From contig CAYUST010000003.1 in NCBI GenBank assembly GCA_964447535.1, positions 1 to 64,000 on the forward strand: DNA of 64,000 nucleotides, in the 5' to 3' direction. This DNA comes from CAYUST01 sp964447535. Its GTDB lineage: Bacteria > Patescibacteriota > Gracilibacteria > Absconditabacterales > Absconditicoccaceae. Below the pieces are notes generated by a model. That model searched no databases. It saw only the letters and a program-made list of their open reading frames with translations, and had not been told where the DNA came from. Position 1 is the stretch's first letter; every line of letters starts with the position of its first letter. Shown here one piece after another: positions 39,518 to 50,094 of this stretch. The translations under genes were made by a program, and so were the position numbers.

Positions 39518-39642
39518 ATAATAACCCTCCGGCCTACGGCCACCTCCCTTCTAAAGGGAGGAATATCCGATATGCAAACGCGTCTAGTTTCTTAAATCTT
39601 AAGTCTCAATTCTCACTCTTTGTTTATTTGATTATTTGTCTC
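39518..39642. repeat. Intergenic repeat with hairpins
   Basis: CCTCCCTT/AAGGGAGG (about 39549-39567) and CCGGCCTACGGCC hairpins sit next to a TTTCTTAAATCT...TCTCAATTCTCAC motif (about 39588-39620) that is also present near 5330 and, inverted, near 13581-13605. Confidence 0.55.
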
Positions 39643-40035
39643 ATGCGTGTCTATAGTCTGGGTGCCCTCTTCAAAGTATTGATTGGACTCCTCATTATGT
39701 GGGTTCTCTATCGCTACGTCAATGTCTATCAAGATCCTGTACTTGGCTTATCATTTGGCTTCTTTGCATTATTTATGGTGATATGGTGAGCAAGTTATTT
39801 CTTCTTTTTGATTGGTTACAAATTCTTTTCTCAAAAATCAGATCATCTCCAATCCTCATTGAGCTACAAACTCTCCCTGCTTGTTTGACTCTTTGCTATG
39901 ACCAACCTGACGCTCATGGTAGTAGATAAATGGTCTCTTTTTCTTTCTCTCGTCCTCTTGATAATCTTTTTGTTGTTACAAATGGTGATTACCTACGAAA
40001 AATACCCTAGTCGAAATCTAGAGAATTCAAGATAG
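39643..40035 (+). CDS. Four-segment hypothetical membrane protein
   Basis: A 130-residue protein with four hydrophobic segments: ALFKVLIGLLIMWVLYRY, LSFGFFALFMVIWGASYFFFLI, YKLSLLVGLFAMTNLTLMVV and LFLSLVLLIIFLLLQMVI. TGAs encode Gly in WGASY and LVGLFAM. No recognisable family. It is followed after 30 bases by the SufT/MIP18-like gene, with which it may be cotranscribed. Confidence 0.68.
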
Positions 40036-40065
40036 AAACTCAGGTAATATACGTATGCTATACAC

Positions 40066-40440
40066 ATGAGGATTCAGATTTTCAAAGCTTGCTCGTCTCT
40101 TATGCCAACACCAACGACTCTACCTCCTAGCGAGCCATCGCTTATTGAACTCATTGAAACACAGCTCCAAGGTGTCTATGATCCAGAATTTCCCGTGATC
40201 GATATTTTCACGTTGGGGCTGATTTATGATATCACGCTCAATGAGGAGCAATCAACCATATCTATACTGATGACCTTCACAACCCCCGCTTGTCCCATGG
40301 GAGAAATGATTGAAGCTATGGTAGAAAACGCCATTCTCGAAGTCCTCCCGACCCGACACGTCTTGATCACTATCACCTTCGACCCTTTGTGGGGCCCTCA
40401 TATGATCAAAGATCAAGATTTGCAAAGGATGTTTGAATAA
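40066..40440 (+). CDS. MIP18/SufT-family iron-sulfur assembly protein
   Basis: A 124-residue DUF59 protein. GVYDPEFPVIDIFTLGLIYDI, LMTFTTPACPMGEMI (with the conserved Cys) and VLITITFDPLWGPHMI follow the family pattern DPE...D..LGLIY...T.P.CP...WdP.W. Such proteins (SufT, MIP18, PaaD) help mature Fe-S proteins. ATG 40102 (MPTPTTLPP) is an alternative start without the first 12 residues. No TGA. Downstream is a shared hairpin terminator. Confidence 0.82.
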   Translation: MRIQIFKACSSLMPTPTTLPPSEPSLIELIETQLQGVYDPEFPVIDIFTLGLIYDITLNEEQSTISILMTFTTPACPMGEMIEAMVENAILEVLPTRHVLITITFDPLWGPHMIKDQDLQRMFE

Positions 40441-40470
40441 AAAAAACTGCCGGGGAGATCCCCAGCAGTC
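40441..40470. terminator. Bidirectional terminator between convergent genes
   Basis: ACTGCC-GGGG-AGAT-CCCC-A-GCAGT stem (40446-40469) preceded by AAAAAA, so a T-run on the minus strand; it serves the minus gene 40485-40895 and probably the plus gene too. Confidence 0.7.
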
Positions 40471-40484
40471 CAAACTTCAACACT

Positions 40485-40895
40485 TTACCGGTAGGTACCG
40501 GTTTCTTGTACATTTTTTGATTCTGTAGGGTGTAATCTCCCTAAGACACGATCCAGGTGCTGGATAAACTCCCAATCGATACGCCCCTGATCGTGGTCAT
40601 AGCCATCAGACGTTTTTTCGACCTTCAAGACCTCTACCTTACGTAGTGCACTATCAGGTACAGCGCTACGCGTTTGCGTCAATTGCCCCGTCAAAGAAAG
40701 ATCATCTGGCATGATACCCATCACCAATTGCCTGGCCTCATCAGAGGGGAGAAATCCATGCAGTATTGCATAGTGTCTCCACATCGATGGCAACCACAAA
40801 TACACCCCTCGTGTTGACAACTTGGCTGTGCTCAACACGTACTCCTGAGACCCCGTCTCAGGACAGCCGGACACCCGGCACTTTGCAAATCTCAT
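40485..40895 (-). CDS. Hypothetical protein
   Basis: A 136-residue protein without an in-frame TGA. Near the N-terminus KCRVSGCPETGSQEYVLS has two Cys five apart and an aromatic block VYLWLPSMWRHYAILHGFLP follows; the C-terminal half is charged (RKVEVLKVEKTSDGYDHDQG). A single Cys pair could bind metal only with help from elsewhere. I do not recognise a family. It stands alone between a terminator and an AT-rich gap. Confidence 0.6.
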   Translation of the reverse strand: MRFAKCRVSGCPETGSQEYVLSTAKLSTRGVYLWLPSMWRHYAILHGFLPSDEARQLVMGIMPDDLSLTGQLTQTRSAVPDSALRKVEVLKVEKTSDGYDHDQGRIDWEFIQHLDRVLGRLHPTESKNVQETGTYR

Positions 40896-41151
40896 AATTT
40901 AATATAATTTTGTGTGAGACATGTCTATGTATTTATAGTTTAAAGTCAAGTTTAATATCTTGATCACTTTTAGTATTGGCTATATCTTGCATTTACCATA
41001 AAAATAGGTACATTCACGGTCACCTCAAAAACATGCCCCGCTATACGGGACTATGCCCAGGTGGTGCCTCGGTGCCACCGAGACTGTAGAGCTCAGGTGT
41101 CAACTTTGTTAATTAAGTTACCTCTGCTTCAAATATGTTAAAATTTGCCTT

Positions 41152-41234
41152 GCCCAGGTGGTGGAATTGGTATACACGTACGCTTGAGGTGCGTATGCTT
41201 CGGCTTGGGGGTTCGAGTCCCCCCTTGGGCACCA
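41152..41234 (+). tRNA. tRNA-Leu (anticodon GAG)
   Basis: An 83-nt class II tRNA. Acceptor GCCCAGG pairs with CTTGGGC, the anticodon stem-loop TACGC-TTGAGGT-GCGTA gives anticodon GAG (Leu, CUC/CUU), a long variable arm follows and the T arm is GGGGG-TTCGAGT-CCCCC. The CCA end is encoded (41232-41234). Its 5' and 3' sequences reappear in damaged form on both sides (see the downstream repeat entry). Confidence 0.95.
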
Positions 41235-41474
41235 CACATTGAAACATTATCCCTGCGGGGACCTAGGCCCCCTTTTTGGCACCACTATAAATTCGTTTTG
41301 ATTCATTGATTTACCGGGAACCTTGCCTTGCTATGCGGGACTTCGCCCCCTTGCACCATTCTGGCATAAAGGAACCACTATAAATTATAAAAACTGAAAT
41401 GATCGTCTGATCATTTTTTTTATATAAAAAAAGAGATACTTGCGTATCTCTTTCATGGGCAGGGACAGGGCGTT
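41235..41474. repeat. tRNA-3'-end-like duplication and hairpins
   Basis: At about 41267-41286 CCCCCTTTTTGGCACCAC imperfectly repeats the tRNA 3' end CCCCCTTGGGCACCAC. ACCACTATAAATT occurs twice (about 41281 and 41371). A CTTGCTATGCGGGACTTCGCCC-like stretch (about 41325) has a counterpart upstream of the tRNA near 41040. No gene seen. Confidence 0.5.
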
Positions 41475-42419
41475 TTATAAGAGACTATCAATTGCAGCTA
41501 ACACTTCGAGAACGAGGTGATACGTGCGTAATTCAGAAGAATTCGGTAAGAATAATGAGGTTGCTAATGTGTATTGTATATCAGCCTTCTTGGATGCAAT
41601 CTTAGCAAGTATTGCTTGCGTGCGGTCTGCGAGCTCTTGACCACTTCGTGACTTGAGGAACTGAGCAACAACTTGTTGGATCATCACCTCATGATAGGGA
41701 GTAAGATAGACAAAATCATTTTCTATGCACTTTTCTCTCCCTTTGGCAAAGCACGCCATCTTGGTACATGCACCTACTTTACCTTCTTCTACCGTACAGG
41801 TATTACAGCCGTCATACCACAACGTACAGGTTGCATCAATTTCTGGCTCAACTGGGAAATCACCACATTCACCTGGATATGCTTGAACCACGTCAGCACA
41901 TGCAAGTTGACAAGGATTTCCGTATGTTTTGCCATCTGCTCCACATACAGGATCATACTGCATTGTACACATACATGTAGCTGGCTCGACAAATTCTTCT
42001 GCTAGTATATATGGACATGCTGTACAGAGTCCCCCTTCGAGGGTTTGCCCATCATTGGAGAGGATAATATACTCTTTACCTTGTTCGAGGTCAGCACATG
42101 CGCCTCATCGAGTACAATTTACTTCAGTCACCTCACGAGTGAGTGAGACATACTCATCTACATTTCCTTTGAGTTCCTCGAGTACATGAAACGTGAAGGT
42201 ATGTTTTCCTACATCTGATGCATCATAACCTCCTTCAGTACAAAGCATTTGCTGAGAGGCATTTGCCGTGAAATCACTATAGGAAACGGTTCCACGGAAT
42301 GCAATGGGTGCACTCGTATACATATCATTGAATGTGGGCAAGGGAGTAACACATTTGAGCGCATAGGTAGAACCTAAACTCAAACAGATTACCGAAATGA
42401 GAAAAATAAGTTTTTTCAT
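41475..42419 (-). CDS. Secreted Kazal-type protease inhibitor with NTR-like domain
   Basis: A 314-residue exported protein. Signal peptide KKLIFLISVICLSLGSTYA; a Cys-bearing N-terminal part (CVTPLPTFNDMYTSAPIAFRGTVSYSDF ... KHTFTFHVLEELKGN) resembles netrin/TIMP-like domains; then a Kazal domain CMCTMQYDPVCGADGKTYGNPCQLACADV with the full six-Cys spacing (C-x-C-x8-YxxxC...C). More Cys pairs follow (CTLWYDGCNTC) and a helical C-terminus. Kazal domains inhibit serine proteases; in bacteria they are thought to protect against host or competitor proteases. TGA-Gly at TRGGACAD restores the chain. Last gene of the muramidase-cupin operon. Confidence 0.85.
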
Positions 42420-42433
42420 GGAGAAACAGCGTA

Positions 42434-42460
42434 TTAAAAAAAGCGTACATAGTATGTACG
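42434..42460 (-). terminator. Intrinsic terminator after the cupin gene
   Basis: Palindrome CGTACATA-G-TATGTACG (42444-42460), followed on the minus strand by CTTTTTTTAAT. It sits between the cupin and Kazal genes, so the latter may be partly uncoupled. Confidence 0.7.
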
Positions 42461-42551
42461 ATTGAGTTATAGTTTGTGTGACATACTGATGCTGACATCC
42501 TAGGAAATTATAGAGGTTTGGTGATGCAAGATGAGCAGTTCTCTCCTCTAT

Positions 42552-43208
42552 TTAGAGGATAAAATCATTGGTATCTATAAACTCTCCTGTGGTAACATCA
42601 AAGTTCAGAATCCCATCATCTGCTCCTCGAGAGATTGCTAGCAACTTCTCCCCAGCCTCAGTAGTATATCCATGTTTTTCAAAGGGGGTATTGATCACCA
42701 CTTCACCTGCCCTGACTTTGTTGCCAGAAATATCAGTTGCAGAGCCATCTAAGATAAAAAGACGTGCTTCTTGTGCATGATGATGAGGAGGAATAGTACC
42801 TCCGTTTTTGGGTAAGGTAAATAGAAAAACATTTTTGAAATGGGGCAATGCATCTAATACTTTCAAAAAATGGGTTTGTCAAAATATGGTGACAAGATCA
42901 CGTATAAATATTCTTTTGTGAGCATCCTTGAGTCCAGGGAATCATACAACATAGTTGTTTCACAGTTCTTTGGGGACTTGCTTCCATGGCAATTGTGCAA
43001 GCTGATTGGCTAACTCCTCTGTTTTGGTAGAAACTCCTGGGATTTCATCAAAATCACCAAAATATGCCATTTTCTCTTGTTTGGTCATGAGCGTATGCGG
43101 AATAGCGTCCGTAGCTTGGAGATCATGCATAAGATCCTGCGCCGTATGTGGACGTACATATCCTGATGAGGAATGAGCTGATCATTTTGTCTTCTCCTTG
43201 AGATGCAT
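42552..43208 (-). CDS. Cupin-domain protein
   Basis: A 218-residue protein. The C-terminal half holds a cupin: NGGTIPPHHHAQEARLFILDGSATDISG and VINTPFEKHGYTT give metal-ligand His in the usual G(X)5HXH...E and later H positions, which suggests a metalloenzyme or sensor. The N-terminal half (DFDEIPGVSTKTEELANQLA...) is not recognised. TGAs at KGSAHS, ELGNNY, VVGFPG, IFGQT. Flanked by the muramidase gene (38 bases upstream) and the Kazal gene downstream. Confidence 0.78.
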
Positions 43209-43246
43209 TATAGCTTGTAGAATAAAGTATTTCTCATCGCCAACTA

Positions 43247-44947
43247 CTATTTGAGCTCATTATAGACCTGTTTGAGATCTTTCCCATAGTCTGTACCTCC
43301 ATTGTAGAGCTTACCAAACTTTTCTAGTCCTCTTTTGGTAAACAACTTCTCAGGATGTGCGATATATCTTTTATATTCTTTGGTATATTGCATATCTGCA
43401 AATTTCTCATAACAATATGCTCGAAATCGTTCTCAAGCTTTGATAGGATCAGCCATCACTTGACCTGACGAGAAGCCAAGCTGCTGGAGAGCTGTCCTGC
43501 CGGGTCACGAATCCAATACATGATAGATGCCATATGAAAATCTTCCATGCCCAGGCTCATAGCGATACATACTGGTAGATCACTGACTACTCTCTTTCTT
43601 GGCTACTGCACACATCACTTTGGAAAGCTGCTGTTCTCCCACTTTCTCGAGCAGACTTTGGACAAAAGCACCATAGCGCTTGTGGTTTTGAATCTGTGTA
43701 AGTGCTTGTGTTGTGCTGCTCATCAACTCTTCGTAAGTCAATGCAGTTGCTTCACGATCCAAAGGAATAGGCACCAGTTGTCCTACCTTGAGGTTATCTG
43801 CTTGAATATTTCGTGAATGAACATTCCCGCTACTGTGTGGTTTGTAGGTACTCCCTTCTAGATATGAGAATCTCTCATCTTGTGCTAATACCGAGCGCAA
43901 CTCGCCTATCGTTTGACCAGATTGTACCTGTCGATAATAGACTCCACTCACCGGATCACGATAAAGTGTATATCCTGACACGTCCAATCTCTTCATATTT
44001 TTTGGTGCAGAGGAAAAAACTTCCTTTATTTGTTTTTGGGGAAGTGGAGTAAACTCAGCTAATGGACGCTCTTCTCAGTGTTTGATAACTGTTTTTCTTT
44101 GTTCATGTGTGGTCACTTCAGTTTTATCCTTCTTGACGTCACTAATCGGTTTTTTAGATGATAGCGTCTCTTTTTGTGAAGCACTTTTTTGCTTGGCAGT
44201 TGCTACTAGTGAACGTAGTTCATCGGGATGAGATGCTGCTTCTTTCCATGCCTTTTCATCAAGTGCTGCTACTTCCTGAAGGCTTATTTTATTGGTCTGC
44301 GTCGTGTACAACAAACTACCCGCTACCGCAGCAGCTAAGAAGAGTTTCCTGGGGGAAGGAAGTGACTGCACATCAAGTTCAGGGATATACGAGCGTAATT
44401 TACCTAGTAATGCATTGATGTATATAGGAGTATTGGTAAGCCAAGTTTCGAGTACCTCTTGGAGACGTCATTTTTTCTCTTCAGGTGAAAGGGTTTCATT
44501 CTGGAGCACTGCATCTATTTTCCATTGTCGTTGCACAAAAGTTCGCTCAATGCTGTTGCCATCTTGCACGATAGTCTCCATTACATTATCAGTGAAATGT
44601 ACCACAACCGACTGCGCTGCAGGTCAAAATGAAAGTACTTGTATATGATCTACTTGTTGTTGAAGAGCTGTGATAAACTCTGTTGTATAGATGAGACTCG
44701 TATCATGTCCCGCTTTCTGAGTAAGTCGTGCATGCAAAAAATGGATAAGTTCGAGTACCGCATCTGCTCACCACGTATAGCCTGGTGTATGCATGATTCC
44801 TCGAGTCTGGAGTTGGTTATTTATCGTACGACTTTCTACTCTGTCCGTAAATTGCAGGTAATGCAAAAAATCGACTACTGCTCTCTGCGGTATCGCTTGA
44901 TCTTGCTGTATGAGGTCATATGTACCACCATAGGTTGCTTCGTGCAT
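43247..44947 (-). CDS. Anchored muramidase-like protein with LysM-type segment
   Basis: A 566-residue protein. The N-terminal 215 residues are soluble and helical, a membrane segment PRKLFLAAAVAGSLLYTTQ follows, then a charged linker (KQKSASQKETLSSKK). From about residue 325, YYRQVQSGQTIGELRSVLAQD looks like LysM, and the C-terminal part (VMCAVAKKESSQGSTSMYRYEPGHGRFSYGIYHVLD ... FADMQYTKEYKRYIA ... YNGGTDYG) has a transglycosylase/lysozyme-like pattern with a candidate Glu in KKESSQ. It would cut peptidoglycan outside the cytoplasm. TGAs mark several Gly. First gene of the operon with cupin and Kazal proteins. Confidence 0.7.
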
Positions 44948-45019
44948 GCTTATGCAAACTTGCAAACATAAAAAGCCTTCAAAACACCTTATAAGTATAG
45001 AAGATATCTAGGTAAAATA

Positions 45020-45050
45020 CAAAAAGAGCCTCCCTTTTGGGAAGACTCTT
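45020..45050 (-). terminator. Intrinsic terminator of the sigma4-HARE gene
   Basis: AAGAG...TCCC-TTTT-GGGA...CTCTT stem with an internal loop, followed on the minus strand by TTTTT; ends the transcript of 45078-46178. Confidence 0.65.
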
Positions 45051-45077
45051 CTTGCTATATTGTGAGAATGTTATGCC

Positions 45078-46178
45078 TTACTTTTTAGCTTTGGTTGCCA
45101 TTTGATAGACTCACTTCTCAATACGTTGGAACAGCATTTTGTATTTCTGAAGGGTCAACACGATCGTATTGGGAGAAACCATCTTTTCTTTGAGGACTTC
45201 TTTTGAAATCTCTTTGATAGTCATTGCTCTATCGAATTTCTTGAGGATACGTTCGATGATATCTTTGACGCTACCACCTTCAAATCCCCACTCCTTGAGA
45301 CCATAGATACCCAATCCCATATTGACGAACATGTCATTGTTTTTGACGAGTTCATTGTGGACCGTATTTACTTTGACAGACTTCTCTGGGAACCATTCAA
45401 CGACTTTGGAAGCCATTTCTTGGTAGTGTACAGGTTTGTTGAGTCTTCTCAAAATATAGAGGATTTTTTGCTTGATCGTTGTTGGGTTGACTTCGGTGAA
45501 TGAGTCCAAACCTACTTTGCCGTAGAAGGTAGAGATACCTTTGATTGACTTGAAGAAGTTAGTATAGAAGAGGTTGTTCTCGAGGTAAGCGATATCTTCG
45601 TATTCAGCTGAGTATTTCGTTTTGAGTTTTCCTACGAACTCGTACATATCCTCTGCTTGATCTTTCTTCTGAAAATATGTGGTGATATATACAGACATAT
45701 CGGTCAAAAGGTCTTCGAACAAGGGATCAATGTAGAAGCCTTTGTTGAGACGTTTATTTCTTTTGAGATAGTAGATATCGAAATCAGAAACGATAATCAT
45801 CTTGAGCTCTTGGGCATTGAACTTGCCGATACCCTTGTTGAATAATTTAGCCAAGAAGTCATCCTCTACGAGAAAACCACCGTTGGCATCAAGTATTTTC
45901 TTCGCCTCTTCGATGACTTTGAGATATTTCTCATTGCCTATGATAAGTCTTCTGAATCTCATCAAACCTTGTGTCTCAATTTGTCTCACTCTTTCTCTCG
46001 TCAAGCCGTACTCCTCACCAATTCTTTGAAGAGGTGTTTCTTTGCCAGACGTGAGTCCGAATTTTCTAAACAAGACCAATTGTTCCTTGGGTTTGCAATA
46101 CTGGAGAATGTCTTTGACATTCGTTTCCTCAAGGTTTACTTTGATCTTCTTGTCATCCATTTTAATACTGAAACCCAT
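45078..46178 (-). CDS. Sigma region 4 plus HARE-HTH transcription protein
   Basis: A 366-residue protein combining two domains. Near residue 45 PLQRIGEEYGLTRERVRQIETQGLMRFRRLI is a sigma70 region 4 HTH. The C-terminal 90 residues form a HARE-HTH domain (RRLNKPVHYQEMASKVVEWFPEKSVKVNTVHNELVK, MGLGIYGLKEWGFEGG) as in the RNA polymerase delta subunit, and a second similar segment (DIIERILKKFDRAMTIKEISKEVL) follows. Region 2 of sigma is absent, so it is not a full sigma factor; it likely modulates RNA polymerase at promoters. One TGA near the C-terminus (EKGVYQM). Own terminator. Confidence 0.85.
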
Positions 46179-46334
46179 GGGTAGGAATTAAGAAAGGGTA
46201 AAAGGTTGAAAAACATCAAGTTGATAATCATTCGCCTTTGAATGTCAAGCCAAAGGTGGAGTTTTTTTGTGGTCTGCTCCCCAAGTGGTACATTCCGTGA
46301 TATGCTTTCTCATTGGTAGCATGCATACATATGG

Positions 46335-46736
46335 TTAGGTATTCTTTTGTTGCAAATAGTTCTCCAAGATTACCATCGCTGCCAAGGTGTCTTCTTGTGA
46401 GGTTTTGGAATACTCTCACGTTTTGGCCTGGGCTTCGACTGATGAATATTCTTCATCTACTTTGATCACGCGAATATCTTCATTGATAAATTTGATGTTT
46501 TCCAAGAAGGCATCAATCTGTGTTTGGAATTCTTTGTGCTGCTTGGGATAGCCTATCACTACCGTGCCGATATGATATCTCTCCAAAACATCGCCAATAG
46601 AGAAAAAGAGTCCTGGATCATTCATCAAATACCCAATAGGGAAAACAATCTTGGTCTCAGGATGCGCATATGCCATACCTACGTATTGTGTCCCTCGATC
46701 AACTCAGAGAATTTGTGGAACTTTTTGATGTACCAT
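46335..46736 (-). CDS. ruvX: Holliday junction resolvase-like RuvX (YqgF)
   Basis: A 133-residue RNase H-fold protein (YqgF family). ILGVDRGTQYVGMAYAHPET contains the first catalytic Asp with its Gly from TGA; GTVVIGYPKQHKEF and VIKVDEEYSSVEAQAKTG correspond to the second strand and the DE(R/Y)-x-S/T motif, and EDTLAAMVILENYL gives the last Asp. The protein is a little shorter than usual. It processes rRNA or DNA junctions depending on species. It lies between the sigma4-HARE gene and the MFS gene on the same strand. Confidence 0.85.
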
Positions 46737-46760
46737 GATAAATAAGGTAGTAAAAAAAAA

Positions 46761-47945
46761 TTAGTTTTTTAACATCTGTACCAAAGATATTCCTCAGACG
46801 AACACAAAGAATATGCCTGCAGTCACAAACATAACGGGATACCCATACGTATCTCCAATTCGTCATTGAATAGGCAGGAGTATGGCATAAAATAAACGAT
46901 GCACCATACTCATACTTGATAGCATCGTTGCCCTTAGTTTGCTCGTCGCTTGTTCATTGAGATAGTAAGTACCAAGTGGTGCTTGTATACCACGTGCAGC
47001 AAATGCTAGACACAGTCATGCGAATGCTACTATCCAAGATGAGCTCACTGCCAACAGCCCATAGGCGAATATCATGGTAGCCAACAAACCAAGCCATCAT
47101 TTTCTATGTCCAACTAATGCATCATAGGTATGCGCAAATAGCCCTCCTCACGCAGTACACAACTTTGCTCCAGCTCGCAGTACTCCAAACCAAGCTACTG
47201 GTGCACCCAAGGTAGACAGCCATTGTTGTTGAGATCGCACGAGCGCATACGAACAATACGACAAAATTCCCGTGAACAAAATAAACCGCAACATGCGCGG
47301 GTTTGCTTTGAGATGAGCTCCCATTGCTCTCAGATCACCCATCATATGGTAGGTATGATGTACATGTTCAGGAGCCCTAATCTCTTGGAGAGAAAATGCT
47401 ATGGGGAGCGTCAATGCAACCATACCTGCGCTCATCAACCACAACACATCAAACCCATAGAGATGTCAGAGAAATCATCACACCACACCTCCTATCACCG
47501 CAGCAATATCACCTGTAAATCCTATTCTCCCTTCCCATTTCTTGGCGGCAGTAGCCTTACCTGCTTGGTCCAACGTGTCATACAACAATGCACTATCACT
47601 CCCCGATACACATGCCCAGCCAACTGCTAAAATAAGTTCTGCTACCAAAAATGTCCCAAAGTCACTCCCCCATCGGTAGGCCACATATCAGAGGATAATC
47701 ACGATATGTCCTATAATCAACGACGTTTTCCTTCCCCATCTATCACTGATATACCCTGTTGGTACTTCGAGACTCAACAATGCAATAGAAAAAAAAGACT
47801 GCAACAAAGAAATTTGCGTCAACGTCAATCAATTTTCGGTAAAGAACAAAGCAATCACTGGAATGATAAACATCACATTCCTACATAATTTCATGCATGC
47901 TATCTTCCGTGTGTTTTTCTGTCGTCGCTGAGTGGGTAAGATCAT
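46761..47945 (-). CDS. Major facilitator superfamily transporter
   Basis: A 394-residue transporter with about twelve membrane segments. The MFS signature between TM2 and TM3 is VPTGYISDRWGRKTSLIIGH (GxxxDRxGRR type), and GDIAAVIGGVVGGFLGHLYG follows in the TM5 region. Around 14 TGAs occur, mostly at Gly in membrane segments, e.g. FFTENGLTL. The best start is ATG 47945; ATG 47894 or a GTG upstream are possible. Substrate unknown. It has the same strand as ruvX and ends 24 bases before it. Confidence 0.85.
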
Positions 47946-48040
47946 ATCTGGGCCATAAAACAAATCAAAAACATCTTCCTCATTTGCATTTTCAGTTTGC
48001 ACCACTATAAGTAAGTATACGATACATACAAGACTTCCTT

Positions 48041-50092
48041 ATGACAACTACACCTCCTTCACTCAAGCAACTCCTCAAGACAACCGATAAGTTCGTCACT
48101 ATTTTGGCAAGCGAGCATATCACGACACCAGAAGATCTCTTGCGATATTTCCCCAGGACCTACGAAGATAGAAGACATCTCAGCACCGTTGCTACCCTGA
48201 CCTTCGATGAAACACTCCAAACCGTCAAAGTACAAGTGATCAAAAAATCCTTGATCAGAACGCCGACCTGAAAAAAACTTTCTGAAATTCATCTCCAAGA
48301 CGAAGCAGGCGGACAGTGCAAGATCTCTGGGATCAATACCACGTATCTCCTCAGACAACTCGAAACAAAAAAGCGATATTACATCATTGGCAAACCACAA
48401 TACACGTGAGGTAAAGTAGTCTTTTGGCATCCCGATATTGTGCCCGCAGATGATGAGGCAACCGTAGAACGATCTATCGGTAAAATTTTCCCGATCTATC
48501 CAAGCCTCCAAGGTATCAGCGCTGCACGATTTGCCAAAAAGATTTTGCGTATCTTGCCTCAACTCATAGATAGCGTCCAAGAGACCTTGCCCGACAGTTT
48601 GCTCAAAAAATATGATCTCGTCGATGTGCGCACGATGATGCGTTGTCTTCACAGCCCAGATGATCGAGAGACACTCGACAAAGCCAAAGAGCGTATGTTT
48701 TTTGAAAGACTCCTCCGCATCCAAATTTCATCACAACTCGCCAAGCGTGACTACCAACAAACACACACCATAGAGAAACCAGATTGGTCAGTGATCACGC
48801 AGTTTATCGAAACATTGCCCTACACCCTCACCCATGCACAAAAAAAAGTGCTCAAAGAAATCATCGATGATACTACGACAGGGCGTTCAATGTTGAGGCT
48901 TCTGCAAGGAGATGTAGGAAGTGGAAAAACGGTGGTCGCGACTGCTGTTGCACGATACTTTATCAAAAAACAACATGCACAAGTTGCGTTCTTGGCACCG
49001 ATTGAAGTCCTTGCACTCCAGCACTATCATACCCTAGCGAAGTTGTTACTCCCCTTGTGAATACGCCTGTGACTGCTCACGTGATCTACACCTCCTGCGG
49101 AGAAAAAACGCATCAAACAAGCACTCGAGCAAGGATCCATAGATATCATCATCGGCACGCACGCACTGCTTCAAGATGACATCACATTCCACAATTTGCA
49201 GTTCGTCATCATCGATGAACAACACAAATTTGGCGTCAAACAAAGAGCATTTTTTCAGCAATTTGGATCACCACATATTATACAGATGACGGCTACACCG
49301 ATTCCAAGGTCGCTTGCGTTGGTCTATTTTGGGGAGTTTGCCGTGAGCGTGATCGATGAGATGCCCGCAGGCAGGAAACCCATTACTACCAAGATTATCA
49401 ACCACAGCGAATTTCTCAAACTCAAACCTTGGCTGTTGAATAAAATCGCCCAACAGCAGCAAGTGTTCATTATTACGCCACTCATTGAAGAAAGCGATAA
49501 GCTCGATGAAGTAAGTAATGCACAGCAGGTCTATCAAGATGTCGTTGGACTCTATCCTGAACTCGCAGGCAAGATATGACTTCTGCACGGCAGAATCAAA
49601 GCCGATGAAAAAACAAAAACGATGCAAGATTTCAAGGACGGCAAACTCGTCATCCTCGTCTCGACGACCGTCATCGAAGTAGGTATCGACGTACCACAAG
49701 CGACGACGATGATCATCCAAAACGCAGAACGCTTCGGCCTTGCGCAATTACATCAGTTACGTGGAAGAGTCGGAAGATCTGATCTCCAATCGTATTGTTT
49801 TTTGCAAACCAAACACAAATCGTGAGAAGCTTACGCGAGACTCCGTCACCTCGAACAGCAGCACAGTGGGCACGTCCTTGCACAGCTCGATCTCGAAGCA
49901 CGTGGCAGTGGTGAACTCCTCGGCATCAGACAGTCTGGCATTACCGATCTCCCACTCTCGATTATCAACGATACCGCCTTCGTCGAAAAAACGCAGCACG
50001 CTGCCCTCGATCTCCTCGAGCATCACCCCGATATGATTTCTCCATTCATCTCCAACGATCTGCAGGAAAGTTTGGATGGGATGATGGTGTAA
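48041..50092 (+). CDS. recG: ATP-dependent DNA helicase RecG
   Basis: A 683-residue branch-migration helicase. N-terminal wedge domain (residues 1-150), then Walker A LLQGDVGSGKTVVATAVA, IIDEQHKFGVKQR (the RecG DEQH box), QMTATPIPRSLA and, in the second helicase half, STTVIEVGIDVPQATTM, GLAQLHQLRGRVGR and QSGITDLPL near the end. All RecG-specific motifs are intact. TGAs at Gly include TPTGKKL, LPLGIRLGLLTGS and KIGLLHG. It converges with the WG-repeat gene at a 2-base gap. Confidence 0.96.
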
Positions 50093-50094
50093 GG

